DNA from: Membranipora membranacea
Taxonomy: Eukaryota; Bryozoa; Gymnolaemata; Cheilostomatida; Membraniporidae
Reading direction: 5' to 3'
Assembly (NCBI GenBank): GCA_914767715.1
Contig: OU612072.1
Location: 9,858,001 to 9,922,000, forward strand
Length of the DNA stretch: 64,000 nucleotides
A program made the translations under genes and the position numbers. Positions 50,420 to 61,483 of the stretch are shown in pieces. The first letter of the stretch is position 1. Every line of letters starts with the position of its first letter. The notes under the pieces were generated by a model. The model did no database searches and was not told the DNA's origin. It saw only the letters and a list, made by a program, of their open reading frames with translations.

Positions 50420-52690
50420 TATCAGGGGTTGGTTGTTGATCAAGTAACAGGTTGGTTGCAGACAGCCGGTAACAAGCCAAATAGGAATACAGATTCCTTG
50501 ACACACACAAAAATAGAGTGTCAGTTCTAAAAGTCGAACATTTGTAAAAAGGTCAAAAGATTCACGAAGTTCTCAAGCCCCAAATTTTGAAAAGTGAAAC
50601 TGTGAAACATTTTATGTGATCTACTTTACCAGATTGTGATATCAGTTAGACTTGATCTTAAGAAGCTGCAGTTGAGAATCACATACGTAACTTGCATAAC
50701 CAAATGAGCTACATGACTTCCTGAGATGACCTCCACCAGTGTGTTAACACTGCCCTTTGTCACTCATCCTCAGGATGACAGTCATCACAAATCAATTGAT
50801 GATGGTGCAATCATCTTGTGGTATTGTATCTTGCTAGTTTCCTTGGTAACTTGCAGTTGAAAGCACCAATAATTTCCTTGTAAGAAAGCATTTGAACTGG
50901 GATTTAGTGACAGTAACGCACAACTTTATCATAGTTCAATTTGCCTGCAGTAGAGAAATCTTTGTCTTTGTCAACTGAGACAAACATTACCAGTCTTCTT
51001 ATAATTTGATATATATCAATTTGTTTTGCTCACAATTATTTATTAAAGGGACTGCAAAGTTTTGTTGCAATGCCTTATAGGGTAGTTAAGAATGTGCTAT
51101 GCAACATCAGCTTTGTGCATGATGCTGTGCAAACTCAAAGTAGTTGCTGACTCTTAGCTGATTAACACTTCAGTATAGGAGAGGTTCCAAGGCATTGCAT
51201 TAAGAATGCTAGAGCACAGGCAAAATATAACAGGAACAGGAAACTGCTCTGTGAGGTCCTATTTTGGCTGACTTTGAGCAGCTGATGGATGAAATGTTTA
51301 GCAAGAATTCTCACTGAATAATCATCCAAATTAGATTTTTTTCATTTTTCCTATGCATAAGGTGCAATTTGCTATTAATTAATGAGAGCTTTTTCGAAAC
51401 CCTCTTTGCCCTTTCAACAACAATGGTTGTGATTTTGAAAGAGAGATTTCGCTGCTAGAGGCATCTTAACTAGAATACTTAATTATGAAGACATTTTACA
51501 AAAGAAAGCATTCCTGTTCTGTTTCTGTGGTATTAACACAGGCTCAGCAACGTGATAACGTTACATTTCAGATAAATAAACCGATCACTCTCGGTCAGGG
51601 ATGATTTTTCTTTATATTTGTATCAAATAATCACTACGCTTAATCTTGGTTGGCAAATAGGAGGTTTTTTAGTGACAATTTCCGAAGTCTCCGAAACTTT
51701 GAGGAAGCAATCGCTGTTTGATATATCAAGCTTCATTGTGTTATAAGGACCTTGAATATCATGGACATATATTATTTTGAGGAAAAATAAAAGCTTTTAA
51801 TGCGATATTTGGAAAGCAATGATTGCGAGTTAATATCTGTTTTGAGTACATCGATATATCAAAAGATTGTTGTAGAACCTACTTTTATGAAAGCCATGAT
51901 TTTATTGTATCAACACACTGGCATCCCTGCAAAATCAATTTTTGTTAAATTCAAATTCTGATTTGTGACCTGAGGTCGTAATTTTTTGCATCCACCTAAT
52001 CGCAATAATATGCAAATACTCAAATAGTTATTCCCTTCAGAATACCAGAATACTTATGATTAAACCTCATTGTAACTATTCATCTTTTCATAAGAATGTG
52101 GGGGTTGACAATTGTTGATGACATATCCTAACCAACACTATCACTGTCTACTACGTAACACTCCTCCCATTGCATCGTACGTTATCTGGAACTAACCAAA
52201 CATGAGAAACCTGGAGAAACATGTGATCCAATTTTACTTTCTGGTTTCAGATCTTGCATCGGCAAGCGCAAGGGCTGCTATATAATCATAATATATAATC
52301 AGGTATAATGTATCAGGTTTTCTGTTTGGCTACACAATTCTTCAATCTTCATCACCATCTTGTTTGCAACTTTAATCAATAAACAAACAAACCAACAATC
52401 AAACTACACACAAAATGATGGATCTGAAATGATGTAAAGTTCCAATATCAAATCAGGAAGATGAGCGCCTTTAGGACATCAAATCAATCCTTCCAATCTT
52501 TCAGCTACCTCTAGATTCAGATCAGCTGGTTTGAGCTGAAACACCTAGTAGCAGTGGAGACTATATTCACACCGAAAAAATCTCACATTACTCCTGTTCT
52601 CTCAAAATCCACTCTAGTCATCCCTGACGGTAACTTACCGGGCCCGTGCATTGGTTTGCAATACATCTGTAAACGTAGCCAATACTATAT
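50420..52690. other. Long intergenic stretch without recognised genes
   Basis: AT-rich, many stops in all frames. No RT, SINE head or NHL exon recognised. Direct words such as ATATATCAA appear but no structured repeat. It separates the orphan exon from the promoter of copy C. Confidence 0.45.
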
Positions 52691-52724
52691 TCCCTTCAGT
52701 CTGTGACAATGCCCAGTCACAACA

Positions 52725-52885
52725 AAACCATGATGATCAATGGGCCTATCAAATGAGAGAACACAAAGTACTACAATCTTATGATGTATAATTTATATTA
52801 GAGTCATTTAGCTGGGAAAAGTCTAGCAGTATCATTGAGGTAACATATCAAGAGTACTCAGCAAGTAAAGATCAAAATCTGAGGA
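52725..52885 (+). promoter_or_regulatory. Proximal promoter of NHL copy C
   Basis: CCTATCAAATGAGAGAACAC near 52745, GCAGTATCATT at 52827-52836, and then AGAGTACTCAGCAAGTAAAG lead to the ATG at 52886. Order and spacing match copies A and D. Confidence 0.5.
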
Positions 52886-55785
52886 ATGATACTGTGCCAC
52901 CCTGTCCTGGTGAGTTTGCTGAAATGTTTTTTTTTTAAACTTGCTGTAGGTAACCTGTTTATCTGCCTTGTTTGAATAAATTGTAAAACATACTAGAAAC
53001 TGAACATACTGAAGATTAATTACATATCAATTACAGGCGCTTGGATTCATCCTCTTAGGACAAGCGGCAGCAACTCAACAATCCCTAAGAAATTACTCTA
53101 GAGATTTCATGTGAGTTGCACTTTCTCTGCATATATCCTACTTAATTAACTAAATACCCCTTGTTATTATTATTCACCTTTAATTTTATAACTTTTATCA
53201 CAGCAATAATGACATTGAGTTGATCTATGTTTACTCTGTTGTGTTAGCTCTAATCTGCTACCATTCTGATATAATTATTGATATTTTGCAGCTCATCTAC
53301 AGGTTATGATAGGATGTCCACACTTCTCCACTCTGATGGGGAAGTCTACCACATGGAACCTGATTTATACATCCGAGACAACATTCTTTTCTCGGACATG
53401 TGTGCACTCAAAACAACTGATGGGACAACAACAACAACCATATCGGGTCATCCGAAGATTTGCGGCTTCCAAAATGCTAAAGGAGTTCTAGCACGCTTTC
53501 GATCGATATATGGATTCCGACAAATATCCGATACTGAGGTTGTGATTGCAGATCATGGCAATCATTGCCTAAGATTGCTCAACAGAATCACACTGCAAAC
53601 GTCACGCTACGCTGGATTATGTGAAAGACGAAATATAACACCCGGGTTTGCTGATGGTACTTCGACTGCAAAATTTGATTTTCCGCGAACAATTATAGAC
53701 GACTTCAAACACCCGGGTATGCTGATAGTGACTGATTACAACAACTCTGCCATTAGAAATGTGAATAAACTATCTGTTAGCAGTCCACGTCCTGTCTCAA
53801 CATTTGTCAGATCGACAGAAGACCTTGCTGGGATTTGTGGGATAGCACAAGACGCGATTACTGGTGACATGTATGTAGTAGTCCAGTATACGATAAAAAA
53901 GGTCACATATTCGAATCAATCGATATCAATACTTGCTGGATCTGCAAACCATGGGTCTCTTGATTGTGACTTTAGTAACTCCCTCTTCCAAAATCCTCAT
54001 GAAATCATTCTGATCGGTGGTAATTCACTGCTGGTAACTGACCCCGATAACAACAAACTTCGTCCAACGAGTTTAGACACAAGAACTGTAACTTCACTAT
54101 GCTCAGGTGTTAGCGACTCGTCAGACGGCAATATGAAGACATGTGCATTGTATCAACCTTGGTCATTGATGGTACTCAATAGAACTCTATATGTCGGAGA
54201 AAACAAAAGAATCAGAAAAATTCAAGGTAAAATACAGTACAGCAACAACAATCCACAATATGTACTCAGTTCAATCTGTTTTGTGAGTGATTGGCAGAAT
54301 AGTTAAAAAAAACATGTTAATATATTTTATTTACAGTTTTGTACAGGAAGATAGTTGCGTTGTGCTTAATTACATGAGAATAAAATTTTGTTGTTGTTTC
54401 TACTGAAATGTTTTTCTGTTCACTAGATAGTCGTATTACTGCATGCTCAGAACCGGAGATTCGCCAAGTGGCTTTAGCTGAAACTGGTGTAGCTTCAGTT
54501 GAGATACCACTGCTATCTGGGATGATGCAACTTGAGTTCACCCCAGGAACTTACCCAGCTAGGATAACTTCCGAGAAAGCAAACTGTACTCTCAAAATAA
54601 TAGTTATAGGTATGTATTCGATGATCATTTGGCCCTTTAGAAAAACTCATTATTCATTTTCAAAACTTTAAGCTTTTAAGACTTTGGAAAAATTTTGGAT
54701 AATTTGAAACTTTTTAATCCAAAATCTGGTTATGTGGTTTTCACTTTGTAGATGCTATGGTCAGACGGAGACTGGTAATGGAATCACATTACAATGTAAG
54801 CTGTGATACAGCTAATAGAAGAGGATTGTTGGATTTTCAAGCACTAAGGCAGTTTGTTGATGTAACCTATCGACAACTTGAAGATGTTTGTCAGCCAGGT
54901 GGGTTTGAAATTGACAGTGCCATGAGTTCAGAGCTCCACTCATGAAATTGTGCGTTTCAGAACTGAAAACTCAGCCGCATAAACATCTCATTTGTCAACA
55001 ACCTGGACATATGATACATAGTAGACAAGGCCGGAATTCCATTACGTGTGACTGACAATATATTAGACATTACTAACTCAATATTTGTGAAAATATTTCT
55101 AATGATAGATTGTTCGAGAGCCCAGGTTGATGTTATGCTTACCTGTGAAGTTAACATTCTCACTGTAATCTGGCCTACTGACATTGTTTATGATGGAGGA
55201 GTGGTGTCCATACCTCGAGATTTAGAAGAGAGGCTGAATGGGAAAATTGAGGCTAAAGGAGCAGCTTTCTACTTGTACATTCAAGGTCACACCCCACCGT
55301 AAGTTATTGAGTGAAGTTTGAGGTGTTTTATTAATTTCATTCTCCTAATGGGGCTTTCCATCACAAGTGAAACACAGACCATGACAGAAGTTTACATTTA
55401 AGCAGCATTGCTATCAATGAGCAGAGATTCCAGTTTCAAAGCATAATCAGGGCAGTGTATTCTTTTTTTCTTCTTCCCATTGATCAAAGTGCTGATGGTT
55501 GGTTTGCCATTATACCTTTGCTGATGGTTACTGTTTGTTAGTCATCAGGTCATTTTCTTGTGAGCTGTGTCAGATAACTATGACAGCCTTTGCAAAGCTT
55601 ATATATAACTTGAGTTTATCAGCTCAGACCAATGACACTAGTGGGTTCAAAATGATAACATTTCTTCTTTTAGGTTTTTGTACCCAAATAATGAGAGAAA
55701 TGGGGGGTATGTGATACCCTCGATCTACAGCTACTGTGAGAATGAAGACTATGTCTATAACAAACAGAAGGATGCATGCAAATAG
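52886..55785 (+). CDS. Secreted NHL-type beta-propeller protein, copy C (554 aa, 7 coding exons)
   Basis: Exons 52886-52909, 53037-53110, 53292-54226, 54427-54609, 54752-54898, 55109-55298 and 55674-55785 (1665 nt, phases consistent, stop TAG at 55783). Signal peptide MILCHPVLALGFILLGQAAA. The propeller exon has TTTTISGHPKICGFQNAKG-like repeats, DAITGDMYVVVQYTIKKV and LLVTDPDNNKLRPTS. The propeller exon is 9-15 nt longer than in A and B, partly from an insertion near ERRNITPGFADG. The last exon encodes GGYVIPSIYSYCENEDYVYN and stops four codons earlier than in A and B (KDACK then TAG). It is on the opposite strand from A and B, so an inversion separates the copies. It is the most compact copy (2.9 kb). 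Confidence 0.92.
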
Positions 55786-56189
55786 AGTCTCTGTTAACAG
55801 GTCAAATTAACTGATTCAGATTTCATGAACTGTTTGACAGACATGCCTTATACTTTGATCTAGTATCTTCTATTTCAAACACCATTTTACTCCCTCAAAT
55901 CTCTGTGAATATTACCACAGACTGATTCTCTGATATACTTACAAGTTGTCAATTCAATCTTCTCCTAATCTAATCTTCCCTAGTCTTATCTATTTATATT
56001 TCAGCAAATGCCTTACACTCAATCTAGTTTCTTTAATTTCAAACACTATTTTACTTCTTAAAAAAAACTAAAACTTAAGATAATTATTGCAATTATTGAA
56101 ATATTTATATTATTTTCCCAACAAAATACCAGAAAATAGAAAAAAATCATTCAACATTGTATGACATGGTTAGCCAGATCCTTTGATGA

Positions 56190-57605
56190 TGGTTGGCATA
56201 TTACCTGAGTAAAGAAATGATTTTATGAAGCATCCTTTTATTTCCAGAATTAAAATATCCTTTTTGATTAACTGGAATAAGTTATTGTAGAAGAAGCGTC
56301 AGCTTATATCATTTCTTTGCCCATGGTATAACGTGTAATGCAAAATCGTCATCATCATCAATAATCGATATATATACTTAGCAATGAAAAAGTTGTGTTT
56401 TATTTTGTTTCACTTTAGTAACGAGTCTGATGGATAAAATATCATGATGATTGAGTTGAACTTCAATTCAGAAGTTCAATTTTTGTGAAGAGTTGAATAA
56501 ATATATAACACAGCAACCGGGTGAAGTAATTAAAATTTTGTGATTTAATTGGTTGAAAAGAGAGAAGCATCCATCACCCTTTCCATAGTAGTCACACATC
56601 ACTCTGTTCAGAGAATTGTGGGTTGTCCTGGTTCTCTATTGTCCACCCATCCCCACACTTCAGTTCTTCTATTCATTTTTTTGAAACACTTTGATCAAAT
56701 ACCATGATGGATGATGATGAGTTTACTTCCAATCCAAAGTGCGACTTGTAAGAGCAAATGAATAAATATATAACACAGCAACTGGATGCAGCAATTCTTT
56801 GAAAGTGTAAAAGGTCGTAGAGAGAGAAGCTTTCATTACCAGTAATAATAGTTATCATACTATATACCAGTGATTACCAGTCATCATAGATATGCACCAT
56901 TCCTATCAGCGCATAGTGATTGATCTTGGTTCTCTATAGTCGACCTAGGCTGTCACATGGCAGTTCTTTTATTTTTTGTCTTTTGCCTTGTCTGCCATTG
57001 TTTTGATAATATGGAGAGATTGAGGAGCCTGTTACTGAACTTTGTATAGTAGGTTTCTATATAGCAAGTTTTCTACCCTCTAACTGGCATACTGATGTTG
57101 ATTATTATACTATATCATATCGTGCTTATGGAGCACTGGATATGACTTGAGATTGGCAGCTATAGGTGGTTGAGGTAATGCTTGATATAGCTTATATAAG
57201 TGTCAATTTCTACAATAAATCAGTTATTTTATTATCGTCAGTTTAGACATTGAATTTGTGTAATTTTGCTTTAGTTTAAAAATGTTTAAAAAGTATTTTC
57301 TGCCTTGGTAAAACAAACCCAAACTAGTGCCGGTCGCTGTGCTTTGCACATCATTGTTTTTGAAAATTGATAATAGAATAAAGCAGATAGATAGTAACGA
57401 AAGATAACATTGCCACTCTCAGGTGCTAAACGCCAATTACTCGATACCTGCAAGGTCGAAAATTGCAAAACAAGATATCATGTTAGGCCGAACGATGATG
57501 CCATGATCTATTATGTCTCTGATATCACACGATTCATTAAGTGTAATATATCATACCTGATCGTGGTATTGCATGGCTATCAATATATTGAACCAGTATG
57601 TGTGC
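56190..57605 (+). repeat. 3' flank of NHL copy C with tandem duplication
   Basis: Contains the inverted counterpart of the GAAATGATATCAGCTGA block near 56280-56325. There are two copies of a 250-bp unit beginning AATAAATATATAACACAGCA (56497 and 56761), and an inverted R-block at 57410-57600 (GACCTTGCA core in reverse). Gene-relative order is the same as downstream of copies A and B. Confidence 0.65.
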
Positions 57606-57899
57606 GCCCATGGCTCTCATAATATCTCGTCTGTGAGAGTTTGAAAAAGATTTTAGATTCAAAATTATTTGCTGGAAGAGCTGCAGGTGACTAAATCCAT
57701 CAAACAATGTATACATGAGCAGCCTAGGAGGTAGTTTTTCAAACAAAATACCCAGGGATATGCTGTTTCTTATGACTCCAGAGTCCATGAAGGTTGGATG
57801 TGTCTTCTGAACGATGAATTACCCCCAAGCAACAAAACAACAGAAACAAGCAGTATTTGTATATGCCACTCTGCCATATCATCAACTATCTGTCTATCT

Positions 57900-58800
57900 G
57901 CCTTTCTCAAGGTATATATCCTGAGATATGGAATTCTACAGATGAAGTTTATATAGAAAAATGTAAAAGTGCTGGTTCTGAGTCGGATTTAAGACCAATA
58001 TCTCTCTTCTGGCACCTTGGAAAGATTTTAGAAAAGAAACAGCACTATTTTTTAGTAACCATCCAAGCACTTATTGACGAGTCCTAGGGGCCCGTGTGTT
58101 GATTTCAAGATTTTTAAGTGTATTTCACCTGAGTTTGATATTTTACTACTAGTAGTAAGTACAAACATAAAATTGTTCGGGATCAAATATGTGTTTTTAG
58201 CCCTTCCTAGTTACTAGAAACGTTCTCAGAACATCAGCGGCCAGGGCTCTATACCATTCCCCCAAACTCCAAAGCGGATCTTTCGGGTGCCTTGCACCCC
58301 CAAAGCAATGCGAAGCCGTGCTGTATCGATGTAAATTGAAATCATATATTACTTTGCAAGTGTGCACGGCAAGAGAACAGCTGATGCCATTATTTGTGTC
58401 CTAGGCAAACTAACTAGGTCGTTAGATGAAAGCCACATGAAATATGGAACATCTGCATTTCTTGATATGAGTAAGGCATTTGATAAGATGGATAGTGGTA
58501 AACTGATGATCATGTTGGCAGAGCATGGCATCTGCACTAATCTGCTGCACATAATCCACAGCTCTCTAGACAATTGAAACCAATCAGTAAGGATTGACAA
58601 AACATGCAGTGACAGTATATTGGAAACGGCACACCCGATGGAACATTACTTAGACCAATGTTTTGGTTTCGGTATGTGGACACCCTCAAACTACCCTCTG
58701 ATATGATGAAATATGCGAATGACCTCACTGCGATTGGGCATCCAACTTAACACCTAGAGAATCCACAAACTGAATCTCGAGGATATCCACGGCCCAGGTT
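57900..58800 (+). pseudogene. Decayed LINE reverse transcriptase
   Basis: Conceptual fragments in RT order: PEIWN and SDLRPISLFWHLGKILEK (about 57930-58035); TADAIICVLGKLTRSLDESH with FLDMSKAFDKMD (about 58374-58495); and MKYANDLTAIGHP (about 58706-58744). In the last the catalytic YADD is YAND (58712-58723). Frames change and stops intervene. TADAI and the altered catalytic box recall the 14670-15620 fragment, so both may be one LINE family. Confidence 0.8.
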
Positions 58801-60450
58801 TAACATTCTGTATAAAAAAAAAAAAAACAGCATAAAGATAATAATAATAATAATTATAACAGTCAGACGTTGCTAAAGGAGCTGGTTTTTGAGTAGACCT
58901 GTGGCCCCAACCTTGGATTATTTATGCCAGCATTTGATCAATTGATCCTTCAATAATGTCACTTACTGTAAAACAGGATCTTATATCATGAGGAACACTG
59001 AAGCTCTGATCTTTGAACCACCTGATACATGAAGAAGAATTAACCACTCTTTGCTGTGTGATATGTCACACTCAATTTTGCTATCATTAGATTGAAACTT
59101 AAGAAGCCAGAGAGCTGAATCACACAGTTCGCACGCCGGAGGGCCATCGTGCGAGGGGAAAAAGTCTGGGGGGCTCAGACTAATGTTTATTGATTTAACA
59201 AGCAAGCTTGCTACTAGATTATTGCAGCAGCAGCTACAGCTGACGGCCTATACATTCACCTTGTAAAAATACAACTGAGGTGAGCTTTAGTCGGAGTAAG
59301 GGGCACCGTTATCATGTTTAAACTGTCCTTAGCCAAATCCCAGCAGAAGATGGTACTTTTAATGTTTATGAAGAGATTTTTGCTCATCATAAGAGATAAT
59401 GTTAATGATTCATCTCTTCCAAAATAAAGCCAGAGTTTAGCTGAAAAATCGTTGGCTAATTGTGGCAAAACTTCTGAATGAGATCACTTTCAGATACTCG
59501 GTCGTATCAAGTGACATATATTAGATGATCTATTTCAAAACAAATTATTCAAGTTTAGACAATCGAATTTTCAGAATTTTTAAATGAAGAGTATCAAATA
59601 TATCTTTGATAATCAATATATTATAAATATGATGATATATACCATCAGATATGAATTTTTTTCCAATCTTTTCAATACAATTAATTTATTAATTAGAATG
59701 GATCCTTAATAAATGGCAATAATTCACTAATCATTTTCAATATAGTGCAGCACTGATATATTATTAACCATAATTTGAAATGATCTTGATTGTGATCATG
59801 TAACTATTCAACCAATTTATCAACTGAATAAATACACCAACAAGATAAGCCTTATCCAAAGAGAGATGCTGGCCTCCCTGAAAAAGCAGAGTTCTTACCG
59901 CCTTTGCCATAAAAATCACAATTAGAGGTGCCCTCACTCTCTAGCCGGCAAAGTGTTTAATGCTGGTCTTCCCAAAACAATTAGATACTATACAGATGTG
60001 ATGCGGTTCAAGAATCAGCATGAGTTCAGACAAAAGGTTCACATTATGACAAGACTACTCTTTTAAACTCATGCATATCAATATTTCAATGACTTCCTTG
60101 TCCACAATAGCTCACTAAGTAGAGTCAATGAAAAACTTAAAAATGCAATTTAGTTCTGGAAAATTCACGATGAAATATACTGAGAACTGAGGTTGGATTA
60201 TAGGATAAACAATTGTAGAAGAGTTTTCCAGTGTGTTACTAAATCTTGTCCTGACTCAATTCAACTCTGACCGGAAGCGTCGTTGGGGTGCCCAACAGTC
60301 CCCAACGACGTCGGGGTAAGAGTTTTCAGTGTTGGGGGTTGGGGGTTGCTTGAACTGCACTGAATTGTCATTATCATCCATTTTTCTTCTCTTATTTTGA
60401 AGGTGTATTTCTGTCTATGTCTTTCTATTTCTGTCTATTTGTGTGCAAGT
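58801..60450. other. Intergenic with A-run and unrecognised open frames
   Basis: An A13 run at 58817-58829 followed by an AATAATAAT repeat may be the LINE tail. Short minus-strand open frames at 59205-58981 and 59468-59256 and a plus-strand stretch near 59840-60060 look like decayed transposon coding sequence, but I cannot assign a family. A CCCAACGACG inverted duplication flanks 60285-60315. Confidence 0.35.
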
Positions 60451-60454
60451 TGAC

Positions 60455-60990
60455 TCCAAATATCATCACATGAAGGCTTAGTTGGTGGTGTGTCAACATC
60501 ATAACTTATTAACTAAAAATCTGATTCACAAGGTCTGGGAAAGCAAACCCATGTCACAAATTAGAATTTTACTCAAGCTCTGATGACAAATGAATTTGAT
60601 ATTTCAGGAATCATCATTTTAAACCAATATATCTGACAGTTGAATACAATCTCATCGGTTCGAAATGATAGAACCAGCTGCCTAGTGTGATACCTCAGCT
60701 GGCAAGGGGTCCATGATAATGATGTTTCTACCTATGCTGAATGATTTTGATATGGCAAACCTGTAATTGGTGAAAGTCAACCATTCTCAATCTCAGGTTG
60801 ACCTTATAATAATAGTCCTACCTTTCAAAAAATCAGATTAGAATTGTTAAATAATAACAACAAGAAAATTTATAATGACTGAAATCTTTCTGATAAAAGT
60901 TGCCGATACATGTATATGAGACACCCCACAGCCAGTATAATTATCTTTGAAAAGAGTGGATTGCATTGGTCAGTGGTGATTAAGTTTCGA
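60455..60990 (+). repeat. 5' flanking block of NHL copy D
   Basis: Inverted match to 48518-48805 (via GGTGTGTCAACATCATAACT and GGCAAACCTGTAATTGGTGA) and to 23690-23965 upstream of copy A (CTCAGGTTGACCTTATAATA). It lies 0.5-1 kb upstream of the copy D start. No coding exon. Confidence 0.65.
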
Positions 60991-61369
60991 AACATCTAGA
61001 CAGAGCATTCATGTTGATGCACTGCACAAAGTTTTTGAAAATCTTGAACAACAGCGTCAATCAGGAAAGACAAATCTGAAAAAATATGAACTGATTTGTC
61101 CTGCCCTCTAAATACTCTAAGAACATGTAAGAGCTAATAATACGTAGTTGAAGCCGGTGCCATAATTGAAAGATAGGCTCCCCTTCAAAGGAAGCTTTGA
61201 ATCACTACTAATTTGTTAGTGCATATCCCCTCCTCCCAACCCCCTGTTAATAGCGCCTGCCTTAGTTGAAGACTTAATATACATACACTGATGTTATTAT
61301 AAATTTTCTCTTCAGCTAGATTGCAACCGAGATTTTGTACTGCTTATCACCACCTCAATGTTGTGCTGA

Positions 61370-61483
61370 TCAATTACCCAATCAAACGAGAGAACGCGGA
61401 GTGTTAAAAATTCCTTCATAGCAGTATCATTATTTAGTTATCTTATCCAGAGCACTCAAGTAGTAGAAATCACAGGACAAGAA
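61370..61483 (+). promoter_or_regulatory. Proximal promoter of NHL copy D
   Basis: CCCAATCAAACGAGAGAAC near 61378, GCAGTATCATT at 61421-61431, CAGAGCACTCAAGTAGTAGA leading to the ATG at 61484. Same order and spacing as before copies A and C. Confidence 0.5.
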
